Positions 14,434 through 23,466 are shown, counted from the first letter of the stretch. The stretch: DNA of 64,000 nucleotides from Bryobacteraceae bacterium (GCA_026002875.1 BPGE01000001.1:2728001-2792000), one strand, 5' to 3'. Notes: generated from the letters alone by a model not told the origin. Numbers and translations: made by a program.

Positions 14434-15639
14434 CTACTTCGCGGGCTCCAGCACTTCGATGTCTTTGAACCAGACTTCGGTGGGGCGCTTGGCGCCGTGC
14501 GCCTGCAGGCCGATGACGCCTTCCAGCCGGCCGGCGGTATCGTCGGGCAACTCGAGCGTCTTGACGCCGTTGATGTGGAACACGATGCGGTGGCCGTGCA
14601 GCGACGCCGTCATCTCGTTCCAATCGCCGGCATGGACGGCGGCGTTGTCCTCGGGCCCCGTGACCCACTTGCGGCCGTTGGGGCCGGTCTCCCAGAAGCC
14701 GCCGGTGCGGGCCTCGGCATCCACTTCCACTTCATAGGCGGCGTAGTTGGCCGGGTCGGTGCGGACAAAGACGCCGGAATTGCCCTTGAGGATTTTGAAT
14801 TTCAGCCGCAGGGTGAGATCGCGGAAGGAGCGTTCGCTCAGCACCATGGCGATGCGCGGGTCGTCGTCTTTCGAGCGCAGGCGGAAGGCGCCGTCGACGA
14901 TCTCGGCGAGTCCCGCGCCGTTGTGCTTCCAGCCAGTCCACGTTTTGCCGTCCCAGATGCGGCGCCACTCGTGGCGGCCGAGGTCCTGGATGCGGATGTT
15001 GCGCCAGCGCACCTGGGCGGGCTTTTCGCCCTTGTAGGAGTGCACCTGGAGGGCGATGAATCCGCTGAGGTCGACGGGGTCGGTCAGGTGGGCGCACGGC
15101 ACGCCGTTGACCCACACGCGGATCGTGTCGCCGCGGGCCTCGATGCGGTAGTGATTCCACTGGTTGTCCTTGAACGCCTTTGATGCCACGGGGTCGGAGG
15201 CGATGTTGTGCAGCCAGCCGCGGCGGGCTTCGTCATAGATGCCGCCGGAGGAGCCGGACTTCTCGTTGGCGATTTCGACCTGGTAGCCGTAGACGCGCCC
15301 TTTGGGAACCTTGCGCTCGACCCACCTGCCGTTGTCGAAGACGCGGATGGGCCCTTCGTCGGGGTAGCGGTGGGAACGGATCTGGATGCCGGAGTTCAGC
15401 GCCGGGTCGGTCTTCGTCTCCAGTTCGAGGATGAAATCACCGTACTCGCGCTTCGTGCAGAGGAAGCTGTTGGGGCTGCCCTCGGCGGTGGTGCCGACGA
15501 TGGCGCCGTCTTCCACTTTGTAGGTGGCGAAGCCGTTGCAGACCTCCCAGCCGTTCAAAGTCTTTCCGTCGAACAGCGGGGTCCAGGTTTGCGCGCCGAG
15601 CAGCGCGCAGAAGAGAAAAAGCAGAGCTGCAGGTCTCAT
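14434..15639 (-). CDS. Secreted two-domain DUF1080 protein (3-keto-disaccharide hydrolase family)
   Basis: The protein is 401 residues from the ATG at 15639, which opens a compact signal peptide (MRPAALLFLFCALLGAQ); an in-frame ATG lies five codons upstream. It holds two tandem DUF1080 sandwiches. The first starts WTPLFDGKTLNGWEV and contains YGDFILELETK, NSGIQIRSH and YGYQVEIANEKSG. The second starts WRRIWDGKTWTGWKHNG and contains GNSGVFVRTDP and YEVEVDAE. Known relatives cleave 3-keto-glycosides or bind sugars. The duplicated domain may bind a longer substrate. It lies 46 bases downstream of terC on the same strand, so they may be co-transcribed, although no functional link is obvious. Confidence 0.88.
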   Translation of the reverse strand: MRPAALLFLFCALLGAQTWTPLFDGKTLNGWEVCNGFATYKVEDGAIVGTTAEGSPNSFLCTKREYGDFILELETKTDPALNSGIQIRSHRYPDEGPIRVFDNGRWVERKVPKGRVYGYQVEIANEKSGSSGGIYDEARRGWLHNIASDPVASKAFKDNQWNHYRIEARGDTIRVWVNGVPCAHLTDPVDLSGFIALQVHSYKGEKPAQVRWRNIRIQDLGRHEWRRIWDGKTWTGWKHNGAGLAEIVDGAFRLRSKDDDPRIAMVLSERSFRDLTLRLKFKILKGNSGVFVRTDPANYAAYEVEVDAEARTGGFWETGPNGRKWVTGPEDNAAVHAGDWNEMTASLHGHRIVFHINGVKTLELPDDTAGRLEGVIGLQAHGAKRPTEVWFKDIEVLEPAK

Positions 15640-15685
15640 GGTACCGGCCAACATCCTACACGATTGCCGGTTCCTCCGCGGCGGA

Positions 15686-16651
15686 TCAATCGCGGCGGCG
15701 GGTTTCGCCCGCCGCCTGCACGGCCGCGGCGGGCTTTTCGGGAATCAGCCAGCTCAGCACGACGGACAGCGTCAGCACGGTCAGGATGAACAGCAGGGAG
15801 AGCACGATGGGAATCTCGTAGAGGCCCTCGATCACCATTTTGACGCCGACGAAGACAAGCACGACGGCGAGCCCGACGCGGAGATAGCGGAATTTGGGGA
15901 TGATGCCGGCGAGCAGGAAATAGAGCGCGCGGAGTCCGAGGATGGCGAAGATGTTGGAGGTGTAGACGATGAAGGGGTCGCGGGTGATGGCGAAGATGGC
16001 CGGAATCGAATCGAGCGCGAAGACGACGTCGGTGGCTTCGATGCAGACGAGCACGAGCAGCAGCGGGGTGGCGCAGCGGACGCCGTTCTCGGTGACAAAG
16101 AAGTGCGCCCCGCGGTAGCCGTCCACGCTGCGGACGAATTTGCGGAAGAGGCGGAAGACGGGGTTTTTCTCGGGATGCACCTCGGAGCCGCGGTCGAGGA
16201 AGAGTTTGACGCCGGTGAAAATGAGGAAAACGCCGAAAATATAGATCACCCAGTGGAACGTCTGGATCAGCGCGGCGCCGGCCAGAATGAAGGCTGCGCG
16301 CAGGACCAGGGCGCCGACAATGCCCCAGAAGAGCACGCGGTGGTGGAGCTCCTGGGGCACGGCGAAATAGGTGAAAATGACCACGAAAACAAAGATGTTG
16401 TCGACCGAAAGGGCCTTTTCGATCACATAGCCCGTGAAAAATTCCAGGGCGTGTTTATGGCCGAACCAGAAATAGACGCCGACGTTGAACAGCAGCGCAA
16501 GGCAGATCCAGAAGATGGACCACAGCAGAGCCTCGCGCGTGTGGATCACGTGGACGCGGCGGTGGAAGACGCCGAGGTCGAGGGCCAGCAGCGCCAGGAC
16601 GAGCAGAGTGAAGCCTGCCCAGAGCAGGGGCGTGCCGATGGTGGCCGCCAT
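15686..16651 (-). CDS. TerC/Alx-family integral membrane protein
   Basis: The protein has 321 residues, with about nine hydrophobic segments, the usual size for TerC/Alx. Diagnostic stretches are EKALSVDNIFVFVVIF and the matching repeat-half motif IEATDVVFALDSIPAIFAI, whose Asp residues sit inside the membrane. FRLFRKFVRSVDGYRGAHFF forms the cytoplasmic loop. In characterised relatives this family exports manganese or supplies it to secreted enzymes, and some are linked to tellurite resistance. No other ter genes and no yybP-ykoY riboswitch are recognisable in the 90-base leader. The assignment to TerC/Alx is firm, the cargo is not. Confidence 0.92.
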   Translation of the reverse strand: MAATIGTPLLWAGFTLLVLALLALDLGVFHRRVHVIHTREALLWSIFWICLALLFNVGVYFWFGHKHALEFFTGYVIEKALSVDNIFVFVVIFTYFAVPQELHHRVLFWGIVGALVLRAAFILAGAALIQTFHWVIYIFGVFLIFTGVKLFLDRGSEVHPEKNPVFRLFRKFVRSVDGYRGAHFFVTENGVRCATPLLLVLVCIEATDVVFALDSIPAIFAITRDPFIVYTSNIFAILGLRALYFLLAGIIPKFRYLRVGLAVVLVFVGVKMVIEGLYEIPIVLSLLFILTVLTLSVVLSWLIPEKPAAAVQAAGETRRRD

Positions 16652-16741
16652 CAGGACAGAACCCTTTCAGCGCGGCCTGCGGAACGGGCGCGGGCGACAG
16701 CAGAAGGAAAGAGCAAGGCCAGGTCGGTCACAGATTCTTTC

Positions 16742-19120
16742 TTAGGATAGCCCAGCCGCCTGCGGCTCCTGCGGCGGGGCGGCCTGCAGCGCCGCCAGGA
16801 TCTCGAGCGCGGCCTCTTTGGCGCGGGAGCCTGTCTCGCCTGCCGGACCGGTGCAGGCGGGGCAGCCGTGCTCGCAGCCGCACTGCGCGATGAGGTCGCG
16901 CGCGCCCGCCACCAGGCGTGAGGCCATCTCCCAGAGCGGGGCGCTCTGCCCGATGCCGCCGGGGTAGTTGTCGTACAGGTGGAGGTTGGGCTCGAAGCAG
17001 GCCACGGGAGGAGCGATCTCCTCGGTGATCGAGACGCCCAGGTCGCGCGGGTCGCACATCAGCAGAAGCGAGGCGACCGTGCGGAAGGCGTGGCCGAGCC
17101 CCGTCAGGCCGTTCAGCCGCTCGGCCGGCGACAGATGCCCGAAGGGCTGCCAGAACGCAGCCGGGAAATGCAGCCAGAAGCTGGTGGTGTGCATTTCCTG
17201 CTCGGGCAGCGAGAGCGTGCCGGCGCCGACGTTCTCGTTGGTGTAGAACTTGATCTTCTTGAAGCCCACGATCTGGCGGTTGACGCGGACTTCGCCGTGG
17301 CGCGCTTCGGCGGCAGCCATCGGCTTCTGCGCGAACTCCTCGAGCACCTTCACCTGCGTGTAGTCGATGGCGTCAGTGTAGTAGTCGCACTCCACCTGCC
17401 GCACGTAGGCCTTGCGGCCGTCGTAATCCATGCGCTCCACCTGGTACTGGCGCGCCTCATGAAGGTAGATGGCTTTTTCGTGGAGCTCGGTCAGCGCCGC
17501 CGGAAAGGCCACTTCGCCGATGACGCGTTCTTCGCCAGTGATGTCGATGACGACGAAGTTGTCACTGGTGACCGAACGAAGGCTGATGGCGTCGGCGGGG
17601 TAGGAATCGGCCACCCAGTGCCAGGCGCCCGCCGAGTGATGCACCACGCCAAGCTCGGAAAGGTACTGGCACAGCTCGCCGGTCTCATGCGGACCGAAGC
17701 GCTCGCCGTCTTTCACGGGCAGCTCGAACGCCGCGCACTTGAGGTGGCTGATCAGGATCTCGAGATTGTCGGGGTTGACCTGGGCGTGTTCCGGCGGCGC
17801 GCCGAAGAAGAACTCGGGATGCTCGACGACATACTGATCGAGCGGGGCGCTGGAGGCCACCAGCAGCGCGAGCGCCGTGCCCTGGCGCCTGCCGGCGCGT
17901 CCCGCGCGCTGCCAGGTGCTGGCGATGTTGCCGGGATAACCGGCCATCACGACGACATCGAGAGAACCGATGTCGACGCCAAGCTCGAGCGCGTTGGTCG
18001 CCACGACGCAGCGGATCTCGCCCTCGCGCAGACCCCGCTCGATGGCGCGCCGTTCGCGCGGCAGGTAGCCGCCGCGGTAGCCGCGCACGGATTCGGGATC
18101 GGCCGGAGGCCGCGCGCAGGCGTCTTTCAGGTACTTGACGAGCACCTCCATCGCCAGGCGGTTGTTGGCGAAGACGAGCGTCTGCTGGCCGCGCTGGACG
18201 AACTCGACGGCCAGCCGGCGGGTCTCGTTCAGATAGCTGCGCCGGATGCCGAGCTGCCGGTTGACCACCGGCGGATTGTAGAAGACGAAGTATTTCTCGC
18301 CGCTGGGCGCGCCGTTGTCGTCGATCAGCGTGAACGGCTCGCCCGTCAGGGCTGACGCCAGTTCAGCCGGGTTGGCGATGGTCGCCGAACAGCAGATGAA
18401 CTGCGGCGAGGAGCCATAGAAGGCGCAGATCCGCTTCAGGCGGCGGATGACGTTGGCCAGATGGCTGCCGAAGACGCCGCGGTAGGTGTGCAGCTCGTCG
18501 ATCACGACGTAGCGGAGGTTCTCGAAGAGCTTGGCCCACTTTGTGTGGTGCGGCAGGATGCCGGCGTGGAGCATGTCCGGGTTGGTGAGCACGACGTTGG
18601 CGCGTTCGCGGATCTGCTTGCGGGCATCCTGCGGGGTGTCGCCGTCGTAGGTGAAGGCGCGGAAGCCGGCGCCCATCGCCTCGACAGTGGAATGGAACTC
18701 GTGGAGCTGATCCTCGGCAAGAGCCTTGGTCGGGAAAAGATAGATGGCGCGCGCTTCCGGATCGTGCGAGAGCCGGTCGAGCACGGCGAGGTTGTAGCAC
18801 AGCGTCTTGCCGCTTGCGGTAGGCGTTACGACGGCGAGGTTCGCGCCGGACTTCAGCGCCCGGTACGATGCCGCCTGGTGCGAGTAAAGCTGGCGGATTC
18901 CTCTCTCGACGAGGACGCGCCGCACCTCCGGCGCCACTTCTTCGGGAATGTCCTCAAACCGCCCCGGCTGCGCGGGCTGATGCCGGATGGCGCGCACGGG
19001 CGAATTGGGCTCCTGCATCCACGACGCGAGCCGCGCGATTGCCGCATCGAGGTCAGCCCGTCTGGAAAGCCCGAGGCTGTCGTCGCGCTTCGGATCGGGA
19101 AAATCGAGGCTCAGGTTCAT
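16742..19120 (-). CDS. MrfA/Hrq1-type superfamily 2 helicase with C-terminal zinc (DUF1998) domain
   Basis: The protein has 792 residues. The helicase core shows LYSHQAASYRA (Q-like region), Walker A TPTASGKT, FPTKALAEDQ, Walker B IDELHTY, SATIANP and, in the second RecA domain, LVFANNR, TNALELGVDIGSLD and QRAGRAGRR. The last about 180 residues contain DNYPGGIG and the four-Cys cluster CGCEHGCPAC, the DUF1998 zinc site. Known members (Bacillus MrfA, yeast Hrq1) are 3'-5' DNA helicases, and MrfA acts in mitomycin C lesion repair. A DNA-repair role is therefore likely. The MrfB exonuclease partner is not adjacent. Confidence 0.92.
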   Translation of the reverse strand: MNLSLDFPDPKRDDSLGLSRRADLDAAIARLASWMQEPNSPVRAIRHQPAQPGRFEDIPEEVAPEVRRVLVERGIRQLYSHQAASYRALKSGANLAVVTPTASGKTLCYNLAVLDRLSHDPEARAIYLFPTKALAEDQLHEFHSTVEAMGAGFRAFTYDGDTPQDARKQIRERANVVLTNPDMLHAGILPHHTKWAKLFENLRYVVIDELHTYRGVFGSHLANVIRRLKRICAFYGSSPQFICCSATIANPAELASALTGEPFTLIDDNGAPSGEKYFVFYNPPVVNRQLGIRRSYLNETRRLAVEFVQRGQQTLVFANNRLAMEVLVKYLKDACARPPADPESVRGYRGGYLPRERRAIERGLREGEIRCVVATNALELGVDIGSLDVVVMAGYPGNIASTWQRAGRAGRRQGTALALLVASSAPLDQYVVEHPEFFFGAPPEHAQVNPDNLEILISHLKCAAFELPVKDGERFGPHETGELCQYLSELGVVHHSAGAWHWVADSYPADAISLRSVTSDNFVVIDITGEERVIGEVAFPAALTELHEKAIYLHEARQYQVERMDYDGRKAYVRQVECDYYTDAIDYTQVKVLEEFAQKPMAAAEARHGEVRVNRQIVGFKKIKFYTNENVGAGTLSLPEQEMHTTSFWLHFPAAFWQPFGHLSPAERLNGLTGLGHAFRTVASLLLMCDPRDLGVSITEEIAPPVACFEPNLHLYDNYPGGIGQSAPLWEMASRLVAGARDLIAQCGCEHGCPACTGPAGETGSRAKEAALEILAALQAAPPQEPQAAGLS

Positions 19121-19192
19121 CGCCGCGTCTTCGCTTTTTCTTTGCTAGAGTAGCGCAAAGGGCTGGAAGCGTCAAACCCGCCGGGACGGCGG

Positions 19193-19534
19193 TTACAGGG
19201 GCTGCAGGGCGATGCGCTTCACCACCCGCTCGAACTCGTAACGCTGCAGCTGGGCCGCACTGCACTGCCGGACCCGGTCGCGCCGGACGACAGCCCCGCG
19301 GCAATGGACGCGGACTTCGACCCCCTCTTCGCCTGACGGCAGGTACAGATAGAACTCGAGCAGCTGCCCCTTCTCGAAGTGTTCACCGGGATCCTCCAGC
19401 AGAACTCCGCGCGAACTGACGTTGCGCGTCTGCAACTGGAGATTGACCTGCCGGTCACCGATCTTGAACACATCGACCCGGAGGCGCAAGTCGAACCGCC
19501 GGGATCGCCGTTTTTCTGCCACAGCCTGGCCCAA
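19193..19534 (-). CDS. Single-domain PilZ protein (c-di-GMP binding)
   Basis: The protein has 113 residues, one PilZ domain. The c-di-GMP signature is complete: an N-terminal RxxxR-type stretch (KRRSRRFD) and, about 30 residues on, NVSSRGVLLE (D/NxSxxG). FYLYLPSGEEG and VHCRGAVVRRD give the barrel strands. Stand-alone PilZ proteins act as cytoplasmic c-di-GMP adaptors for motility, export or polysaccharide synthesis. It sits between lolA and the helicase gene on the same strand, 106 and 72 bases away. A second PilZ protein lies at 59575. Confidence 0.88.
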   Translation of the reverse strand: MGQAVAEKRRSRRFDLRLRVDVFKIGDRQVNLQLQTRNVSSRGVLLEDPGEHFEKGQLLEFYLYLPSGEEGVEVRVHCRGAVVRRDRVRQCSAAQLQRYEFERVVKRIALQPL

Positions 19535-19640
19535 GAACCATCTAAGTACTTTTTCGGCTTCTGGTCAATCAGATACGCGGAGATATCCACAGGAGAAACG
19601 CCTCGCTGGTACTAGGTTTCGCCGGGCTGTTTCACTACCG

Positions 19641-20267
19641 TCATGGTTCTGTGTCCACCACGGGCATTCCGGATGGCGGCTGGAAGCGGAACGCGGAGTC
19701 GTCGACGGGCACGTTGAGCCGCTCGCCGGAGAAGCGGAATTCCATGGCGGTGGCGTCGATCTGGCGGATGACCAGCCGCTCGATTCCGTAATCCCGGTTC
19801 AGGAAAAAGTCGACCCGCGTGAACGGCATGCGGTCGTTTTTCGGCCAGGCGGAGAGCCGGGCGCCGGACTCCTGCTGCTCGAGTTCGAAGGTGGAGAATG
19901 TGCGGCGCAGGTCCAGCCTGCCGATCAGGAACGCCAGGGGGGCGCGGAAGTCGTCTGCCTCTTTCAGCCGCGCCCTCTCCACCTGCTGGGCGCCGGGGGA
20001 GTAAAGCCAGACCCACCTGCCGTCGCAGACAAACAGCTTGCCCGGCGGGCGGTCGTATTCCCAGCGCATTCTTCCGGGCTTGCGGAGGGTCAGCGTGCCG
20101 GACTCGACGCGCCTGGGCCGGCCGGCCACGAGGTGGATCTGCTCGAACCGTGCCTGGAGCGTGGAGGCGCGGTTGTACCGCTGCTCGAGCCCTTTCACGA
20201 CGGCGGCGACATCGGCAGCCGCGGCCGCGACGCAAACGAGGGCGCCGGCGAGCCACGCGCGGAGCAT
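19641..20267 (-). CDS. lolA: LolA-type outer-membrane lipoprotein carrier
   Basis: The protein has 208 residues. Its ATG overlaps the stop of the upstream methyltransferase gene by one base (TGATG), which fixes this start and implies translational coupling. The signal peptide MLRAWLAGALVCVAAAAAD is followed by VVKGLEQRYNRASTLQARFEQI, the characteristic LolA helix. Then come GTLTLRKPGRMRWEY, PPGKLFVCDGRWVWLYSP and PVDDSAFRFQPPSG, all typical. LolA carries lipoproteins through the periplasm from LolCDE to the outer membrane. Its presence supports a two-membrane cell. No lolB is seen. Confidence 0.93.
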   Translation of the reverse strand: MLRAWLAGALVCVAAAAADVAAVVKGLEQRYNRASTLQARFEQIHLVAGRPRRVESGTLTLRKPGRMRWEYDRPPGKLFVCDGRWVWLYSPGAQQVERARLKEADDFRAPLAFLIGRLDLRRTFSTFELEQQESGARLSAWPKNDRMPFTRVDFFLNRDYGIERLVIRQIDATAMEFRFSGERLNVPVDDSAFRFQPPSGMPVVDTEP

Positions 20268-21193
20268 CACGGCTCGTCGTCTCCGTCCGCGCCGGCGACA
20301 GGCGGCCATGGATCGCCCCAGGACGCCTTCCGCGCCTGCCGCCATGCCGGGTCCCGCCGGCGAACCTTCAGGGATTGGACTCCCTGCGGGGTGCAGAGCG
20401 TGAGGCCGATCTGTCCGGGCTGCACGCCGGGATGCCGCAGGACACGGGCCGGCGCCGCGGGCGCGGCTTCCTTCGCCGCCACGAGGTAGCAGAATTTCTC
20501 GTCTTCGTAGCCGAGCGAGCCCCCCTTCAGCTGCCGGTGGAGCCGCGAGCGCTCCACGCGCACGGCGAAGTGGCACCAGTCTCCGCCAGTCATCGGACAG
20601 GGGCCCTCGTGGGGGCACGGGGCGAGAATCCGGGCGCCAGCTTCCAGAAGCTGCCGCCGCGCTTCCAGCACGATGGAGAAGCCCTGCGGCGTGCCCGGTT
20701 CAACGACGATCAGGGCTCTTGCGGCCAGCCGCCATGCTTCGTCCAGAAGCCTGGGCCGCGCGGCGGGAGGAAGCTCGTTCAGGACGTAACACAGGCTCAC
20801 GACGTCGTGAGCCTTCAGATCGGGGAGTCTCGACAGATCCGCGCAGATGCGGCGGGCGGGGCGCAGATCGTCCCAGCGGGGGTTCTCATCGACGAGAGTG
20901 GCGAGGCAGGGGGCCACCCACGCCGCCGCGCCCGGTCCGGCGCCCAGATCGAGCCAGGACTCCGGACTGAACGGCAGTTCCGCCGCCGCACGCTGGAGCG
21001 CCGCCACGGTGGCGGGCATTCTGACGGCCACATAGGCAGCCCGCAGGACGGCCGTATCCAGCTTCGGCGGCAGTCCCCGGCGGTAAGCCTCGGACAGCCG
21101 CCCGGCAGCCTCCGCCAGTTCGCGGGTGGAAAAGGCCGACACCTGCTGCTGGATCGCTTCCAGCAACGCGTCCGGGAGTCTTGCGGTCTGCAT
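20267..21193 (-). CDS. Rsm22-like ribosomal small-subunit methyltransferase/assembly factor
   Basis: The protein has 308 residues. A SAM-binding loop is present (WLDLGAGPGAAAW), with a later strand LIVVEPGTPQGF. The family hallmark is C193-PHEG-P-C199-P and DW-C207-HF, a C-x5-C-x7-C pattern matching the iron-sulfur cysteines of mitochondrial Rsm22/METTL17. C235 (KFCYLVAA) is a candidate fourth ligand. In mitochondria the family assists small-subunit assembly; bacterial members are little studied. The gene is coupled to lolA by a one-base overlap. Confidence 0.88.
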   Translation of the reverse strand: MQTARLPDALLEAIQQQVSAFSTRELAEAAGRLSEAYRRGLPPKLDTAVLRAAYVAVRMPATVAALQRAAAELPFSPESWLDLGAGPGAAAWVAPCLATLVDENPRWDDLRPARRICADLSRLPDLKAHDVVSLCYVLNELPPAARPRLLDEAWRLAARALIVVEPGTPQGFSIVLEARRQLLEAGARILAPCPHEGPCPMTGGDWCHFAVRVERSRLHRQLKGGSLGYEDEKFCYLVAAKEAAPAAPARVLRHPGVQPGQIGLTLCTPQGVQSLKVRRRDPAWRQARKASWGDPWPPVAGADGDDEP

Positions 21194-21280
21194 GAGGGGC
21201 TGGCTTCCGGTCTCAGGACGCAGGAAAAAGGGTGTAAGGGCAGCCTGGCGCCGAGCAAGAGAGGCTGGCTGTGAGGGGGT

Positions 21281-21355
<75 letters not shown>

Positions 21356-21409
21356 TTCGGCTGGTCGGTTCCATACCCAATATAGCGCAGACGCCTGACA
21401 GGCGCAGCA

Positions 21410-21775
21410 TTACTTGCCTGCCAGCAGCATGCGGATCGACACGGCCATCAGGAAAACGGCATAGACGCGCCGCGCTGTATCCGGGGACATGCCCAGCGTG
21501 ATCTTCGCGCCGAAATAGAACCCGACGAACAGACCCGCCGCGACCAGCGCTGCGTAGACGAGGTTGACGTGCCCGTTGCGGTAGTACTCGATGGCTCCCA
21601 GCAGCCCGACGGGAGGGATGAGGGCGGCCAGCGAAGTGCCGACGGCGTCGAAGTGGGGCAGTTTCAGCAGCAGAATGAGCGCGGGCACGATGACGAGACC
21701 GCCCCCGATGCCGAACATGCCTCCCAGCACTCCGGCCACAAGGCCGATTCCAAGCAGCGGCAGATAGGTGGACAT
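21410..21775 (-). CDS. TauE/SafE-family half-size membrane transporter
   Basis: The protein is 121 residues from the ATG at 21775. It has four hydrophobic segments and the family's N-terminal motif GLVAGVLGGMFGIGGGLVIVP, followed by FDAVGTSLAALIPP. Full-length TauE/SafE proteins (about 250 residues) have two such halves; this is a single half, which would need to dimerise. The family is associated with export or uptake of sulfur-containing anions and organic acids. The gene stands between tRNA-Cys and the divergent sigma-factor operon. Confidence 0.9.
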   Translation of the reverse strand: MSTYLPLLGIGLVAGVLGGMFGIGGGLVIVPALILLLKLPHFDAVGTSLAALIPPVGLLGAIEYYRNGHVNLVYAALVAAGLFVGFYFGAKITLGMSPDTARRVYAVFLMAVSIRMLLAGK

Positions 21776-21884
21776 GGCTGCCCGCCAGTTTACTGGAGTC
21801 CGGCGGGAAGCCGCCAGGCGCCGGGGCAATAAATTGAAGGGAAAGGTAATCCCACGGAGCCGAAACACCGTCCTGTGGGTTAGG

Positions 21885-22475
21885 ATGAGCGCAATGGCAG
21901 AACCGCTCGCCGCGGCAGCCGCCGCACCGCAGGCCGCCGATTTCAGCGCCTGGATGCTGGCCGAGCAGCCCCGCATCTTCCGGCTCTGCCAGCGCATGCT
22001 TGGAGACAGTGATGAGGCGGGCTCAGCCACGCAGGACGTCTTCCTCAAGGCCTATCAGGCCTGGAACCGCACGGCGGCCGAGCTGGACGATCCGTCGCGC
22101 TGGGTCACGCGGATCGCAGTCAATACGTGCCTCGACCGGCTGCGGTCCCGCCGCTGGCAGTTCTGGCGCAAGCGGCCCGAGGGGCCGGATGAAGAGATCA
22201 TCCTCGCCATGGCGCCGGCGCGCGAACCCGATGGCGAAGCGCAGGTTTTCGCCCGCCAGATCGGGCTGCGGCTGGCGGCGGCTCTCGACGGGCTGTCTCC
22301 GCGCCAGCGCGCCGTGTTCACATTGCGGCACTTTGAAGATCTTCCCCTGGAGGAGATCGCCTCGCAGCTCGGCCTCGACGTGGGGACGGTCAAAGCGCAC
22401 CTGGCCCGCGCCGTGGCCAAGCTGCGGGAGGAACTGAAGGATCTGTATGGCATGAGCCGGGGAGAACGGTCATGA
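21885..22475 (+). CDS. ECF-type RNA polymerase sigma factor
   Basis: The protein is 196 residues from the ATG at 21885; an ATG three codons later is an alternative. Region 2 is visible as IFRLCQRMLGDSDEAGSATQDVFLKAYQ and WVTRIAVNTCLDRLR. Region 4 is LSPRQRAVFTLRHFEDLPLEEIA and VGTVKAHLARAVAKLRE. The length and lack of region 3 fit the extracytoplasmic-function class. Its last four bases overlap the start of an anti-sigma-like gene (ATGA), which in turn overlaps a Spy/CpxP-like gene. This suggests an envelope- or metal-stress regulon controlled by the zinc anti-sigma partner. Confidence 0.93.
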   Translation: MSAMAEPLAAAAAAPQAADFSAWMLAEQPRIFRLCQRMLGDSDEAGSATQDVFLKAYQAWNRTAAELDDPSRWVTRIAVNTCLDRLRSRRWQFWRKRPEGPDEEIILAMAPAREPDGEAQVFARQIGLRLAAALDGLSPRQRAVFTLRHFEDLPLEEIASQLGLDVGTVKAHLARAVAKLREELKDLYGMSRGERS

Positions 22476-22939
22476 ACGGCACGTCCCGACATCTCGACGA
22501 CGAGCAGCTCCTGCTGGCGCTGTACGGCGCCGCTGCACCCGAAGCGGCGGCGCATGCGGAGTCCTGCTCTGAATGCGGCGCACGGCTTCGCCGCCTCGAG
22601 GCCCGCCGTCTTGAGTGGACGGCTGCGCCCTTGCCTCCAGCCGGCGACAGCCGATTGCGCGCTCAGCGCGAGGCTGTCTACCGGGCGATCGAGAGCCACC
22701 GCCGCCGTCCCGTGTGGCAGGCGCTCCAGGCCGGCGCGCTCGCCTGTTCGGTTCTGCTCGCCGTGCTGCTCTACCGGCCTGCGCCTCCGCCGCAGGAATC
22801 CGGCGTTGCGCAGGCCATCTCCGACCAGCAGCTCTTCAACGATCTTGCCGAAATGATCAACCGCGACACGCCCGCGGCGGCCGAACCGCTGATGGCGCTG
22901 TTCGTGGCCGAGGAACCCCAGGAGTCACAGCAGCCATGA
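22472..22939 (+). CDS. Membrane anti-sigma factor with zinc-binding (ZAS-like) head
   Basis: The protein has 155 residues, starting inside the stop of the sigma gene (ATGA overlap). Near the N-terminus, residues around 28-35 read HAESCSEC, the HxxxCxxC motif of zinc anti-sigma domains. One membrane helix (ALQAGALACSVLLAVLLY) follows near residues 86-103. The last about 50 residues would lie in the periplasm. This is the expected architecture for a single-pass anti-sigma that holds the ECF factor inactive until a periplasmic signal arrives. Confidence 0.85.
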   Translation: MNGTSRHLDDEQLLLALYGAAAPEAAAHAESCSECGARLRRLEARRLEWTAAPLPPAGDSRLRAQREAVYRAIESHRRRPVWQALQAGALACSVLLAVLLYRPAPPPQESGVAQAISDQQLFNDLAEMINRDTPAAAEPLMALFVAEEPQESQQP

Positions 22940-23427
22940 TCCGCCTTTGCCTTCTCGTTCTCCTGAGCGGCATGCTGTCCGCCCAGGCGCCGCCCGGCTT
23001 CTTCAATTGGTGGGACTCGCCCATCGCCAACGATCTGAATCTGTCGGAAGACCAGAAGAAGCAGATCCGCTCCATCGTGCAGGAGTACCGCGACCGCCTG
23101 ATCGACCAGCGCGCCGCACTGCAGAAGGCGGAGATGCAGTTCGGGGATCTGTTCGCGGAGGAGTCGCCGAACCCGGCGAAAGTCGATCAGGTGATCGAAC
23201 AGCTGGTGGCGGCGCGGGCGGATCTGACGCGCACGATGTCGCGCATGACGCTGCGGTTGCGCGCCGTGCTGACGCCGCAGCAGTTCGAGGAGCTGCAGAA
23301 GCGCCGCCCGCGCATGATGCAGGGGCCCGGGCCCGGTCCCGGCGGGGGGCCCATGAACCGCCCGCGCCTCCGCGACTACCGGCAGCAGCAGAAGGCGCCG
23401 CCCAAGGGCGCTGAGGCGCCGGTCTAA
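22936..23427 (+). CDS. Periplasmic Spy/CpxP/ZraP-like protein (heavy-metal sensor family)
   Basis: The protein has 163 residues. Its ATG overlaps the previous stop (ATGA). The signal peptide is MIRLCLLVLLSGMLSAQ. The body is helical with LNLSEDQKKQIRSIVQEYRDRL, then RRADLTRT-like helices and LTPQQFEELQKRRP, which is an LTxxQ repeat pair as in CpxP and Spy. The C-terminus is a Pro/Gly tail. Spy-family proteins act as periplasmic chaperones or zinc/copper-responsive accessory sensors. As the third gene of the sigma/anti-sigma unit it may be the sensor or output of the stress response. Confidence 0.85.
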   Translation: MIRLCLLVLLSGMLSAQAPPGFFNWWDSPIANDLNLSEDQKKQIRSIVQEYRDRLIDQRAALQKAEMQFGDLFAEESPNPAKVDQVIEQLVAARADLTRTMSRMTLRLRAVLTPQQFEELQKRRPRMMQGPGPGPGGGPMNRPRLRDYRQQQKAPPKGAEAPV

Positions 23428-23466
23428 CCCGCGCACGATCCGCAGGAGCGCGAATGCCGCTCCGCT

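Noticed and set aside
16652-16741. yybP-ykoY manganese riboswitch ahead of terC
   Set aside because: The 90-base leader shows no conserved riboswitch core.
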